The notes: generated by a model not told the origin, from the letters alone. A stretch of DNA of 64,000 nt from Okapia johnstoni (GCA_024291935.2 CM044321.1:61684985-61748984); one strand, 5' to 3'; numbered from the stretch's first letter, positions 24,373 through 36,624 are shown. A program made the numbers and translations.

Positions 24373-25206
24373 CATTCAGTTCAGTCCAGTTCAGTTCAGT
24401 CACTCAGTCGTGTCCAGCTCTTTGCAACCCCATGGACTGCAGCACGCCACGCTTCCCTGTCCATCACTAACTCCTGGAGCTTGCTCAACCTCATGTCCAT
24501 CGAGTTAGTGATGCCTTCCAACCATCTCATCCTCTCTCGTCCCCTTCTCCTCCTACCTTCAATCTTTCCCAGCATCAGGGTCTTTTCCAGTGAGTCAGTT
24601 CTTCGCATCAGGTGGCCAAAGTATTGGAGCTTCAGCATCAGTCCTTCCAATGAATATTCAGAACAGATTTCCTTTAGGATTGACTGGTTTGATCTCCTTG
24701 TGGTCCAAGGGACTCTCAAGAGTTTTCTCCAACACCACAGTTCAAAAGCATCAATTCTTCAGTGCTCAGCTTTCTTTATGGTCCGATTCTCACATCCATA
24801 CTTGATTACTGGAAAAACCATAGCTTTGACTAGAAGGACCTTTGTTGGCCAAGTAATGTCTCTGGTTTTTAATATGCTGTCTAGGTTTGTCATAGCCAAG
24901 GAGCAAGCGTCTTTTAATTTCATCTGCAGTGCTTCAAGAAAATAAAGTCTAGTAATAGGACTGGATGCATGATCTTCATTTTTTGAATGTTGAGTTTTAA
25001 GCCAGCTTTTTCACTCTCCTCTTTTGCTTCATCAAGAGGCTCTTTAGTTCCTCTTTGCTTTCAGCCATGAGTGGTGTCGTCTGCATATCTGAGGTTATTG
25101 ATATTTTCCCCTGCCATCTTGATTCCAGCTTGTGCTTCATCCATTCCAGCATTTCTCATGATGTACTCTGCATATAAGTTAAATAAGCAGGGTGACAATA
25201 TATATG
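24373..25206 (-). mobile_element. BovB (RTE) LINE 3' fragment, longest copy in window
   Basis: About 830 bp of BovB 3' region on the minus strand, from the terminal TCAGTTCAGTCCAGTTCAGT motif to the part encoding the domain beyond the catalytic YADD segment (GTCGTCTGCATATCTGAGGT). Interior frames are broken except for the final C-terminal stretch. Confidence 0.93.
24396..24719 (-). pseudogene. BovB reverse-transcriptase ORF, C-terminal fragment
   Basis: A 107-codon open frame on the minus strand with [20 protein letters not shown] in its first third, the basic [12 protein letters not shown] stretch near residue 57 and [15 protein letters not shown] at the stop. It matches the shorter copy at 13863-14180 residue for residue over most of its length. 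No catalytic motif is included. Confidence 0.8.
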
Positions 25207-25411
25207 GTCATTGCTTAAAGGTAATCGATGCTCCCATTATGAGACTGCTCTTTTGGGGACTGGTTAGCGGTAAGGTGTTGCATATGCATTGAGATTTAGC
25301 CAGAGTTCAAGTCTTTAAAGCAGCAATAATTTCCACCTCCTCCAAGACTATTATCTGGAACTGCTCCAAACTCTTGACACTCAAGTCCAAATCACTGGAA
25401 TTCACTTAGAA

Positions 25412-25597
25412 CAGGGGTCCCAAACCTCCAGATCTCATGCCTGATGATTTTAGGTGAAAGTGATGTAATAATAATAAGGTACACAATAAATGTAGTGCTC
25501 TTGAAACATTCTGAAACCATCCCCCTCCAACCTAGTCCCTGGAAGACTTGTATTTCATGAAACCAACCCTTGATGTAGAAAATACTGGGGACCACTG
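25412..25597. mobile_element. Small DNA-transposon relic (hAT-like TIRs)
   Basis: CAGGGGTCCCAAACC at the left and GGGGACCACTGA at the right are near-inverted. The interior carries ATGCCTGATGATTTTAGGTG and GAAACCATCCCCCTCC, words I associate with an old mammalian DNA transposon. Family not determined. Confidence 0.5.
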
Positions 25598-25877
25598 ACT
25601 TAGAAGGCCCAGCGTGAGCCTATATTCCTTCACTCGGCTCTAGTGCCAGAGGGTGACAGAAAGAAGCCATGCAGCTTCTGTGAGTTAAGCTGAGACCCAA
25701 ACTCAGTAGGCACAGAGGGACCCATGGGAACATTCTGGAAGGGATGCTGCAAAGGATAGTTGGAAACTTCCACAGACAGAAGAAGTCCAACTTGGCTGCT
25801 GCTGAAGTGATGGGGCAAAATGTCCTGGCACCTCCAAGGGAAGAACAATCAGCTTTGTGGGTCCCTCTGCCTTCTTA

Positions 25878-26160
25878 TGGAGAAGGCAATGGCACCCCAC
25901 TCCAGTACTCTTTTGCCTGGAAAATCCCATGGACGGAGGAGCCTGGCAGGCTTCAGTCCATGGGGTCACTAAGAGTCGAACATGACTGAGTGACTTCTCT
26001 TTCACTTTTCACTTTCATGCAAAGGAGAAGGAAATGGCAACCCACTCCAGTGTTCTTGCCTGGAGAATCCAAGAGACAGCGGAGCCTAGTGGGCTGCCAT
26101 CTACGGGGTCGCACAGAGTCGGACACGACTGATGCGACTTAGCAGCAGCAGCAGCAGCAG
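25878..26160 (+). mobile_element. Bov-A2 SINE, full dimer with (CAG)n tail
   Basis: Two BovA units in tandem (GAGAAGGCAATGGCACCCCA and GAGAAGGAAATGGCAACCCA) linked by TTCACTTTTCACTTTCATGC and closed by an AGCAGC tail. An exact 11-bp duplication CTGCCTTCTTA flanks it at 25867-25877 and 26161-26171. It is one of the youngest-looking insertions here. Confidence 0.95.
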
Positions 26161-26310
26161 CTGCCTTCTTACGGGCCTGTTTTCCGGAGATGAAGGATTT
26201 TTCACTTTCATCTCAGAAAGTGGGGAGAACCTATTCGTCTCAGGGCATGGATTCAACCCGTCCATTTCTGGGCCCTAGCAACAACATTAGAGCATAAACA
26301 TTTCCACTTT

Positions 26311-26520
26311 GGGCTTCCCTGGTGGCTCAGATGGTAAAGAATCTGCCTGCAATGCAGGAGACCCAGGTTCGATCCCTGGGAAGATCCCCTGGAGAAGGGA
26401 AAGGCTACTCACTCCAGTATTCTTGCATGGAGAATTCCATGGACAGAGGAGTCTGGCGGGCTACAGTCCATGGGATCACAAGGAGTAGGAGAAGACTGAG
26501 TGACTAACGCATACACACAC
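26311..26520 (+). mobile_element. Bov-tA SINE with 13-bp target-site duplication
   Basis: Full copy with an ACACACAC tail. The duplication ACATTTCCACTTT is exact at 26298-26310 and 26521-26533. Confidence 0.95.
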
Positions 26521-26699
26521 ACATTTCCACTTTTAAGTATAGCTTTAGTAAATGCCTCTAGACCTGCTTTAGGAAAAAGTACCCCCATTCTGTATAATCC
26601 TAGATCCAATTCTATCTGCTTCCCTAAACCATCTTTGTAGGTTCCTCTAGGACAAGATTTTTGCAACATTGGTGCCTATGTCAGTTTGACAGCTTATAT

Positions 26700-26850
26700 C
26701 GGTATTCAATAGATGTATTTATTCAACGAGTATGTATTAAGCACATTCTAGGTACCCAAAGTTGTGCCATATACTTAGAATAAAATTATGAATTAGATAG
26801 ACAGGATCCTTACCTGCTCGTCACATATCTACTGTCTACTAATGGTTCAA
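26700..26850 (+). mobile_element. L2 LINE relic
   Basis: ATTTATTCAACGAGTATGTA, TTAAGCACATTCTAGGTACC and AGACAGGATCCTTACCTGCT follow the L2 pattern (tattgagcacctactatgtgcca...tccctgcc). Confidence 0.6.
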
Positions 26851-27275
26851 AGAAGGGAGGGAGGCTGAGAGAGAAGGAAGGAAGAGAGAAGATAGGAAGA
26901 AACCTTACGGCTCATTTTTGACTAATAAGGCAGCTGCCGTCATGTTTCTCTACACACTCAGCTGCTGATATCCTGGAGAGAATCATGACCTTACTCTCTG
27001 AGGGACTAATGGCTTAACCACCTCCTAGAAAGCAATCAAGTTCAGGGTCATAGTTTAAAGGACCAAATATGCTGGTAGATGAAAAAGGAAATTGCTCTAA
27101 ATCTTTCCTTCCTGAAGTCTTTTTTGGTTTCATTGTTTTAGAGCAGGACCTTTCCTGTTGTTGTATCAATGCCTTTTAAAAACCTAATTCAGTGATTTGC
27201 TGCGATTTGTAGGAGTGGAATTCAGTGCTAATGGAAAAAAGGAAATGTGCTTAGAAAACCTGTGGGAAATGAGAA

Positions 27276-27349
27276 ATATTCTTCCCAATAGTTTGGTGGC
27301 CACAAGATATTAAGAACTAATACGGCCACCAAACTATTGGAAAGAATAT
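27276..27349. repeat. Near-perfect inverted repeat (26-bp arms, 22-bp loop)
   Basis: The arm at 27276-27301 is complementary to the arm at 27324-27349 with one mismatch. The loop is the AT-rich 27302-27323. The core of the arms is CCAATAGTTTGGTGGCC and its complement. No repeat family I know has this end, and the similarity stops sharply outside the arms. Confidence 0.9.
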
Positions 27350-28084
27350 GTTAGTCTCTGTTTTAAAGATCTTTCTTCATTTTTTTCAATGGTTACCTAT
27401 TATACCAACAAAGAGTAGATATACCTGAACTGTGTGCCTTTAAGACAAATAGGCTATATGAACATCATCTGGAATAAATATGTAGATTTATTAAAATGCT
27501 CCCATAGTTAAGGATTTGGTGATAGTCTATTAATTAAGAAGATTCTACCTCCCCCCCAACCCCACCATCCCAAGCAGATAATTCCTTCTGATAATGTAAT
27601 ACACAGTTGAAGACAGTTCTTTCAAATCTTGATATTACGGCTCTTAATCTCAGGAGAAATATTTCTGCCCCAGAACTGAGAATTCACAAACTTATGTGTT
27701 AGTGACCTTCCTGTGCATTTTTACCTTTGTTCTGTAATAAAAAATAAAATAGAAGATAAACCGCTTAACATGTCTCCTGTTAAGAAAGGGCCATTGGTGA
27801 GCATTTTTAATAAACCCCTCAAAAATATTTTTAGGATAAAACCCAAAATATAACAAAGTAAACAAAGGGCTTTTCTTTTCTGACTCTTCGTCTGATTTTT
27901 ATCCTGGTAGAATGTTGACAAGAACTAATTAACATAGAGAATTTGTAGGGTAAAACTCATTTATTGGATCTTTTCGGAAAATTCCATATGAACGAATTAC
28001 TCCAGATAAATGAATTTTCCCCTTAAAGGGAAAAAGTTGGACTAGATTTGAATCACAGTTTCACTTCTCAAGAGTTGTTTGATT

Positions 28085-28245
28085 CTGGGTGAGTTCTGGG
28101 AGAGTTCTAAGCTCTCAGAACTTCAGTTCTTTGGTCTCTAAAAGAAGATAATACTACTTCACCTGCCTGTTAAAATAATTAAAGGGGATAGTGAAAGATG
28201 CTTCATACATCAAGATGCACAAATAAATATCAGTTCTTCCTTTTT
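28085..28245 (-). mobile_element. MIR SINE
   Basis: Reverse MIR: CAGAACTTCAGTTCTTTGGT, CTAAAAGAAGATAATACTAC, then AATTAAAGGGGATAGTGAAA. Confidence 0.6.
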
Positions 28246-29275
28246 GCTTTAAACGCAAACATATTTCCTGTTTTAATCATGTTGAAAAAGTTTGAAGATG
28301 TATCATATGCTTTTCCATCAGTTTAATATATAAAAGATATAAAAAATATAAACAAGATTTAAAAAAAAAATTGGTAACCACTATGCTGTCATATGGAATC
28401 ATCCCCAAGACATCCCCAAGAGGACATGTGTAGAGTGATTTGCCTTTTCACTAAATAAGCAAGACTGAAAAAAACTTTGAGCTCTCTATGCTCTTTTGTA
28501 GTTGTTTTGCAACGGTTTTATGTCACCCTGTCAGTGATAACTCATTATGGTTATTAATTACCCCTTTCTCTCCTTATTCCCTCACTTCTAATTTGTGTCC
28601 TTTTCTGTTGAGTCGTCATAAATCATCTTAGAACCATGCTTTTAAAAAAAACCCAACACAGTTCAGCACTGTTTCTGTGCACTGTGTGTCTTTGAATCAC
28701 TTATTTTTGCCTATTCTGGACAGGTTTTTTTTGGACCCCTTGATTTGGGGTCATGTTTTGGCTAGCTGAGGATGTCAGCTCCACGATATCTGGAGACATA
28801 CGGTACTTGGGTTAGCAACCGATGTCTTGATGACATTGGTAACTGAGTTCAGTGTTATATTAACCCTTGTTCTAGGGGTGAGTTTTAACTTGAGGTCTCC
28901 AGACTGTTCAAGATGCCCACAGTCCATCAATAGGCTTCGGGGACTTTGTGACGTCACTGAAATTGTGTGCAAATGTCATAGGCTTGTGCATATGTGCTTT
29001 CTCCTGGAGAGAGTATTCATAACTTTTATTCATTATTCAAGTGGATTCCTGACACAAGAGGACTCAGAACTGCTGGTAAGCAGCATTTGGAAGCCTGACA
29101 TTGGAAAGCCTAGAAACCTGAATTCTAGACCTAGTCTCCCAACAATCTTCCCATTCCCCCAGGAAGCTGGGAAGCCATTTGACTGGGGTTCCTTTGACTT
29201 GATTTCATTCTCTACAAAAGTGTTTGTGAGAGAGGGGGTATAAGGTGAAACATCTCTGCTTGCAATGGGACATCT

Positions 29276-29392
29276 GTGCATGCTCAGTTGTGTCCGACTC
29301 TGCAACCGCATGGATGATAGCCCACCAGGCTCCTCTATCCATAGGATTTTCCAGGCAAGATTACTGGAGTAGGCTGCTGTTTCCTTTTCCAA
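29276..29392 (-). mobile_element. BovA SINE, truncated
   Basis: Reverse-strand fragment GTGCATGCTCAGTTGTGTCC to CTGTTTCCTTTTCCA. The tRNA-derived head is absent. Confidence 0.85.
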
Positions 29393-30146
29393 CTTGCAAT
29401 AGACATTATTGCAAATAAGTACTCCCATACTTCGATTCTAATTTGAAATTGTATCTGTGAAAAGGAGCATTCCACCTTCCTAAGGAATGGAATACGCTTC
29501 CGCTTAGAGTTCTCACTGGATTCTTTAGTGCTGCTCTTGGGAAGCAATCTTCCGTCATGTCTGGGGAGCATGTTGTTCTGACCTGTTCTCAAAGATGTTT
29601 GTAGTGAGCAGTTTTGGAACATAATGACTCCTGCTGGAGCAAAAGACAGGTTTTATTTATCGTTCCCTGTAATAATGTCTCCCTCGGGGGCAAAGTTCGG
29701 GTGGATTTACTTGCAGTCTATTGTAAAAAATTGAGGATCCCTAAGCTTGGGGTTCCTCAATGGTGACACAGAAGTACTGAGTTTACCGCGTCAGTCCCTG
29801 TGGAATGAAGGAGGCCAAAAGATGGATTCAGATGTGAAGCTCGTGCTGGTTGCTGTGTTAAGAGTAATAATAGAGTCCTCCATCTCTCATCTGGGAGTCT
29901 CCTAGCTTTTGCCAGCATCCGTGAAAGTGTAGCAGGGTAACTCGTTAGCTTGTGAGTAAAATCTCAAGATTCTTCAGAGTTCTTAACACCACTATTATAA
30001 TGCCTGTCCTTCATTTTAAAATACTTCCGGAATGAGATGTGTGTGTGAGTCACAGGGAGTCATAGCTCAGGTGCAGGCTCCAGAGTGGAAACTCAGGGAT
30101 ACTAGTACATGTGTTGTTGTTGTTTTAACTTAAACGTCTTATTTTA

Positions 30147-30358
30147 AGTGAAAATGTTAGTTGCTCAGCCGTGTCCAACTCTTTGAGACCCCATGAACTG
30201 TAGCCCACCAGGCTCCTCTGTCCATAGAATTCTCCAGGCAAAAATACTGGAGTGGGTGGCCATGCCCTCCTCCAGAGGGTCATCCCAATCCAGGGATCAA
30301 ACCTGGGTCTCCTGCATTGCAGGCAGATTCTTTACCGTCTGAGCCACCAGGGAAGCCC
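30147..30358 (-). mobile_element. Bov-tA SINE
   Basis: Full reverse copy AAGTGAAAATGTTAGTTGCT to GAGCCACCAGGGAAGCCC. Confidence 0.92.
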
Positions 30359-30387
30359 TGGAGTATGCTGGAGTATAACCAGCTGAT

Positions 30388-30595
30388 TGACAACGTAAGA
30401 GTTTCAGGGGCACAACAAAGCGGACCCAGACATACATACATGTGTATCCATTCTCTCCCAAACTCCTTTCCCATCCTGGCTGCCACACGACATTGAACAC
30501 AGTTCTCTGTGCTCTACAGTAGGTCCTTGTTGCTTATCCATTTTAAATACAGCAGTATAGTACACGTTTTGTTATCCATATCTTGACCAACTCAA
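30388..30595 (-). mobile_element. L1 3' end (ruminant)
   Basis: Reverse L1 3' UTR: AGAGTTTCAGGGGCACAACA, ACATACATACATGTGTATCC and GTGCTCTACAGTAGGTCCTT. Confidence 0.8.
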
Positions 30596-31070
30596 GAAGC
30601 CTCACTATTAGTATACCCATGGTCAGAAATGGATTTTTAATGGTGAAATAGGTGTCTTATTAATGAGCATGATAAATGTTAAAAATGGACTCTTGTCAGT
30701 GAAATTAAAGGTATTCAAGATTGTGCATTGGCTAAAAGAACTAGAGATACTCTCTGTCCTTACATAAAAGGATTTAAACAGCCATCTAGGCACATAGCCC
30801 TTATTGTAAGTCTGAAAGATATCTAAAATATTTAACAACCAGTATGTCATAGGCCCTGACTAATCCTAACTAAAATAAATGCTGGAGTAGGCTCCCGAGG
30901 GGCCTTGACCGGCCAAACACCAGCCTTTTCCTTCTGGGAATGAGGCTAGGATTCCCTCAGGTTCTCAAGGGAGGGAGGGGACCCATGGGGCACTTGGAGA
31001 ACTTGGGGACAGTGGCTATTTATGCACTAGTACCCGGATACATGTTTTAGTATTTTTAACAATGAAAACA

Positions 31071-31300
31071 GAGCTTCCCTGGTGGTCCAGTGGTTAAGAA
31101 TCCACCTGCCAATGCAGGGGACACGGGTTCAGTTTCTGATCCAGGAAGATCCCATCTGTCTCAGAACAACTAAGCCCATGAGCCACAACTACTGTGCCCA
31201 CATGCCTAGCGCCCACACCCCACATCAAGAGAAACCACCTCAGCGAGAAGCCCACACGCCTCAGCGAAGACCCAATGCAGCCAAAAATAAATAAAAGTTT
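31071..31300 (+). mobile_element. CHR-type SINE
   Basis: Sense copy: GAGCTTCCCTGGTGGTCCAG, AACAACTAAGCCCATGAGCC, AAGACCCAATGCAGCCAAAA and an (AATA) tail. Confidence 0.88.
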
Positions 31301-32948
31301 AAAAACAAAGCAGTGAGAGCAGCTTTACTAAAACTCTGCCGCGTCCACTCTGCCATAAGCAAGCCAGCCCGAGTCTGATCACCCGTAAGGACTCTGTTTC
31401 TTGTCTCTGGTTCAGAGGGTTTTTGGTTACTTGTTGCCAGAAGGAACAGAATCCCTCCCTGAACCTTGCTTTGCTTCCAGTGGTTCTTTAGTGCCAGATG
31501 GTAGCCCAATCACTTAAAACGATAGGGAGCTAGGATTTAACTAGCTCTCGGAACAGGTTGGTGAGCTGGTTTGTGCCTGCTTTTTGATAACTGTTTAATA
31601 AGCGTCTGCATGTGTTGCAGGATGCGGTCTGAGACTTGCTTTCATTATAACTTGCGAATGAAGTAGTCGGACAGTAGCTATGCCTCACCATCCCTCTTGC
31701 TTTTTCAGTGGGGGTAGGTTGTAATTTACCAGGGTATCAAGGTTGTGCTTGACCAAATTGGATTACGCCCGTTCCCAAGGGCTGCCTTACAAGCAAGGAG
31801 CGATCATCAAGGAAACCTTTTGGACCAAGGGCAGCTCCCTGAGATCAAAGGAGCCCTGGTTGCCACACATTTCCATTTCAGTGGATAAGGAGACTATATG
31901 CAGAGGCTCCTCAGTAGCCGATGAAAGCGTGACAGGTGTGGACAGGGAAGGGGTAGATAAAAATGCTGTCAGGGTGGAAACTAGCACCTCTTCTCGTGAG
32001 ACTGTTGGAAAATTGGCTGTAGCCACAAGCCAAGCTGGGATTAGAGAGAGCAGCAATTAGAGAGAGCCTGGGCCCTTTCATACTCTCTTTGGGGCTGGCC
32101 ATGAGACAGAGGGGCTGAATTTCAGGTAGTTTCAGCCTTTATAAATAGCAGCAACAGACAGAAACCAAAGGATCGTCTTTATTGCCTACACTGAATAAGG
32201 CCCTGCTGGTTATCTCCGCCACCCCCACGTGGAGATGGGATTCTGTGTCAGTTCACAGCGTGAACACAAAGACCAGCAGGTATACACACTCTGTATACAG
32301 AGCCAGTGTGTGCGCTTTATCGTCTTAACAGTGGCGTTATCTCTAGGGGAACTTTTTAGAATGGATTCGGGGCTAAAGGGAAAGATTAACAACAACTGTG
32401 CCAGCAGAGACTCTGCTAGCCAGACTGGACATGTCCACCATTTTTATGGGTAAATCACACAACTGTATAGCAACAAAACTTCCACCAGGCAGGCCATGGA
32501 ACAGAGGTCCATCTGATGGGTGCAATCTTAAGGATTCAGATGCCACTCCACTCTCCCTACTTCTCTGCCACTTTAAGTGAAGTTTAATCACATTTCCGAA
32601 GGCACTGGGGTATTTTTATTTCTCTTGTTCCGCCTCTGTATTGCAGGGACGCTGTGAAGGCAAAGCGTCTCTGCCTCCGCTTTCATGCTTATGTGATTCT
32701 GGCGGGGATTTCAGGATGAGATGATGCAAGGCCCTGACTTAGCGTAGAGTTTAGGAGGAAGGACCCTGGGTGGATCTGATGAGCACATCTGGTGTGGAAC
32801 ACAAGGGAAACCGCCTGAAACTCAGGTGTGAGTGGAAGTGAAGAAACACTGGTTTCCTGGCAGCCACACCCAGTACAGTCACCTGGCTGTCTCATTCTCA
32901 GATCTTCCAGTTTCTCTGTTGGACCCATAAAGTATTTAAAATCTCCAG

Positions 32949-33234
32949 GGCTTCCCTGGTGGTCCAGTGGTTAAGAATCTGCCTGCCAACGTAGAGGACA
33001 CAGGTTCAATCCCTGATCTGGCAGGATCCCACGTACCATGGAGCAACTAAGCCCGTGAGCTGCAACTGCTGAAGCCCAAGAGCTCTAGAGCGCAAGAGAA
33101 GCCACCACAACGAGAAGCCTGTGAACTGCAGCCTAGAATAGGCCCTGCCCGCCACAACTAGAGAAAGCCTGCACGCAGCAACGAAGACCCAGCACAGACA
33201 AATAAATAAAATTTTAAAAAAGTAAAATGAAAAA
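32949..33234 (+). mobile_element. CHR-type SINE with 12-bp target-site duplication
   Basis: Full-length sense copy from GGCTTCCCTGGTGGTCCAGT to an A-rich tail. TAAAATCTCCAG is exact at 32937-32948 and 33235-33246. Confidence 0.93.
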
Positions 33235-33547
33235 TAAAATCTCCAGATGCTCAAAAACTTAAAAAAAAAAAAAAGCTTGCAGTCCAGATACACACTCTGA
33301 TATTAGAACTTACTAAGATTACAGGAGATATTAACAATAAAAATAATAGTAATAATAATAGCTAGTAATAACTAGCTTTTCTCCCTGGGTGTGTAGTTTG
33401 GGCTCAGTACAACTGAATCTTATGTCGAGAACAGCTGCTGTTCTGGGTGTCCTGCCTTTTCATGAATCTGAACATCTGTGCAAGTGTGGGACCTCCGAAA
33501 GGTGTTATCTGGTAAATCCCTAAATTGATGATAACTAGCACTGTTTC

Positions 33548-33677
33548 CTTGGAGGAGGGCATGGCAACCCACTCCAGTATTCTTGCCTGGAGAATCCCCA
33601 TGGACAGAGGAGCCTGGTGGGCTACAGTCCATAAGGTTGCAAAGAGTCGGACATGACTGAGCCACTAAGCACAGCAC
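33548..33677 (+). mobile_element. BovA SINE, 5' truncated, with target-site duplication
   Basis: Starts within the body (TTGGAGGAGGGCATGGCAAC) and ends with GACTGAGCCACTAAGCACAG. AGCACTGTTTC is exact at 33537-33547 and 33678-33688. Confidence 0.93.
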
Positions 33678-33721
33678 AGCACTGTTTCTATAGGAGGCAG
33701 TAAACAGTACCTTTGAGAACT

Positions 33722-33780
33722 CTTTTTTTCTTTGTTCATCAGCTCCTCACCCTTTTTTTCTTTGTTCCCCACTCCTCACC
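33722..33780. repeat. Two-copy tandem duplication (about 30 bp)
   Basis: CTTTTTTTCTTTGTTC plus an AGCTCCTCACC-type end (33722-33751) is followed directly by CTTTTTTTCTTTGTTC plus CCCACTCCTCACC (33752-33780). Confidence 0.85.
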
Positions 33781-36144
33781 CTAAAGGTGGAGCTAAAAAC
33801 ATTTCTATGGGGACAAGAGACAACAGAGCAAATTAAAATTACGGCTCTTTCATGAAATCTTTTGAAATGCATGCCATTGGATAGAATAGAATCAGTGTGT
33901 AACTCAGGAAGGGTTTTCCCCCTAAAATCTGAGACTCATATAACGTGAACTCATGTTTGAGTAGAGAGCTTACACAGCAGTCAATTACCCATCACACACT
34001 CATCTAGACAGCCCTTGCCTCACTCCCACTCTGGCTACAGAATGAAGGAAGCTGTGCTGTAATTTACAAGGCTAGTATTTTCCTATCAAAACTGACTATA
34101 ACATATCTCCTTAGACATCGTGCTGTTTTGAGCGCTTTGCAGATACATATCTTATCTTTTCCAGAAAGTAAATCCCTGCTCCCTTGGACATGCAGGTTAT
34201 GAAGAATACTTTAATGCCATAGCTTGAGTGTATCAGCTCTTACCAATGGACACATATGCGTTGCATTCTCTCTACATTCCTGGTTGCCTCCTCGGAGAAG
34301 ACAGGGCAAACAAAGAAGGTGTGGAGTCTTTTAAGGGTCTCTTGCCTCCTCTTATACGTTGAAGTGGCTCCAGTGTTACACACTAGACCCTTGTACACTT
34401 AGGTTCCCTGTGTGTTTGGGGGAAAAGGGTATCATTCAGCTCTCAGGAGAGTTCCAATCCAATGGTCCAGTCTCCTAAACCTAGAAATTAAGGGGCAGGA
34501 GAGCTAGAAAGATATAGTCAGCCTGGTTCATAAAGGTCCAGAGCAGCAGTTCTTGAGGAAAGGGGCTGGGTCGGTTCACTGCGCTGCGGTTCTGGAGACC
34601 AAAGGCATCAAGCTGGGTGCTGCTGCCCGGGATGCTCTGTGTTCAGACGCGGTGCACAGTCTCTGGGGTGGGGTGGGTTCTACCATTGCACGTGCCTCCA
34701 CCCTATCTACTCCTTGGGGAAATACCCATGGGGAACCCCATTCCTGAGATCTGCTTGTGGACAGCGCCCCCTGGAGCACATCTCAGGAAGTACAGTAAAA
34801 GTGGGGCTCTGAAGTCGCGTCCAGAATGGGCTGTACCCTCAATGTGGGTTATTGCCTCTGGTCACAACCAGACAGAAACAAGCCAAGAGCTTTCAGAAGA
34901 ACCCCACCTCACAAACTTTCTTCCCTCACCCTTTTTACTTCTATGGTTTTTGCCTGGTGATCAAGTTTGAGTTCTGCTTTTCTCTTTTCAGACTCACGTG
35001 TCATTTTAACTACTTGTTCCATTAAAAGTTTGAATCAAAGCTTTTGTATGTTTTAGGTCAAATGTTTAAACCCTTTTTTGGTGGAGGGGAGACAACACTT
35101 TTGTTTGGTAACTTCACAAAAGAACACATGGAATCGGTACCATGACAGGTTCTTTTTGTTCTTGGTTTTCATGCATAGGCAGACGAGGTAGTCTGAATAG
35201 GAAGAGATAGGAAGGAATTTATTCAAGACGATAAAGACCTCTCAAACTTCTGCCCGTGGTATTTAAGAACACAAAAGTTTTTTTTCTGTCTACTGACCCT
35301 CCCACCTTCCTACCTTCGTTATTTGTACGGCAAAAGGGTTGAAATCTAATACGCCTGCTTCTTCTCTACACAAACTTTGCATTGACACCTTATAAAATAT
35401 CACAGTTGAAAGATGTCCTGCCTTGATAAATGAAGGCAGTTAGCTTATATACAAGGCTGGGAACTCAGCAGTGACCTGGTGAGGAGAGAAATAAGCTGGA
35501 AACCAGCAAGGCTCAAGTTCAAATTCAGAGCCCAGGCAGGCCGAGTACACAAGGGGCTTTAGCCAGCCTGCAGGGCTCCCTGAAGGATCCTGCTTTTTGT
35601 TCAAATGAGCAGTACTGTGCACAGTATGAGGCGCTGTGGCAAAGTTTCTGGGTATTGAATGAGGATGGCCCAGTGGGCTCCTGCCAGACTGCTAGCGGTT
35701 TGCAAGCAAGAGGGAAGCTGAAAAGTGACCCATACCTGGAGCCCTTACTCAGCTACACTCAGACTAGGGCAGGTCAAAAACACCCAGTTTGGGAGCATGT
35801 CTTAGTCAGTTTTTGTTCAGGAAAAGTCAGTTATCTGAATTGATTAAGTAGATGTATTGGATCTCACTCCCCCACATCCTCTAGGGGGACTGGTTCCACT
35901 GGCTCCAAAATTGAGAATGCTACATCTGTAAAATGGAAGCCTTTAATAACTAAAATAGTGCCAGGTAGACATGGGCATATGGAGTCTTCTAAGAATACTG
36001 GTAAATTCACAGATGCATCATATAGGTTATTTCTGTACGGCATGTTAAGTTCTGGCAAAGACAAGTACTATCTGACAACTGAGGAAAATTTTGATATGGA
36101 TCTTCCTAAAACATATCTGAGCACAGGAAAAAGTTTTGGTGTTC

Positions 36145-36345
36145 AAGTTCAAGCTCCATCACTGATTTGAGATACTGGGCCATTGACTTACCTTGCATGC
36201 AGCAGAAGGTCCTCATCTTCAAAATGGGAATGACAGATTTGTTTCTCTAATTTCCTGAAGGCATTATAGGCAAAAATGGTTACATGAGATGCTGCTTCTA
36301 AACTGTTTAGCACCTGCTTCACAGGCTGTCCACAACCATTATTAT
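36145..36345 (-). mobile_element. MIR SINE
   Basis: Reverse MIR: GGGCCATTGACTTACCTTGC, CCTCATCTTCAAAATGGGAA, TGGTTACATGAGATGCTGCT. Confidence 0.65.
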
Positions 36346-36394
36346 ATAATTATTAATTTCAGATCTCTATTCTCAGCAGTAATATTGTGTCTGA

Positions 36395-36560
36395 TATCCA
36401 TTCATGCCACAAATGTGTATCGATTGTCTGCTGTGCTCCAGACATCATCATACTGAGCACTGGGGTTTAGGGGCAAACAGGCAGTCACGTGGTAGACACT
36501 AAAACAGTAATCAAACGAGTGAATAAATACAGTTCCTCAAAAGATGAACTGATCACTGAA
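36395..36560 (+). mobile_element. L2 LINE relic
   Basis: TCCATTCATGCCACAAATGT, GTATCGATTGTCTGCTGTGC, CTGAGCACTGGGGTTTAGGG fit the L2 3' region. Confidence 0.55.
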
Positions 36561-36624
36561 ATTTCATTTTTATTTGTAGTAAGCAGGGTTAATTTTTTTA
36601 CATTTGTATATTTATTTCTATGTC

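Larger units (their letters stand above)
20780..32936. other. LHFPL6: Intronic stretches without a recognised feature (3)
   Basis: Nothing identifiable in 20780-21564, 21773-22484, 23140-24372 apart from a poly(A), 26851-27275, 27350-28084, 28246-29275, 29393-30146, 30596-31070 and 31301-32936. The last is the longest repeat-free run in the intron (1.6 kb). Confidence 0.6.

Noticed and set aside
24481..24945. 154-codon plus-strand frame
   Set aside because: It runs antisense to the BovB reverse-transcriptase C-terminus, a frequent shadow frame of BovB.
31743..32060. Overlapping frames on both strands (105 and 89 codons) in a repeat-free intron stretch
   Set aside because: Ser/Thr-rich composition without a family match, and no good acceptor-donor pair bounding them.
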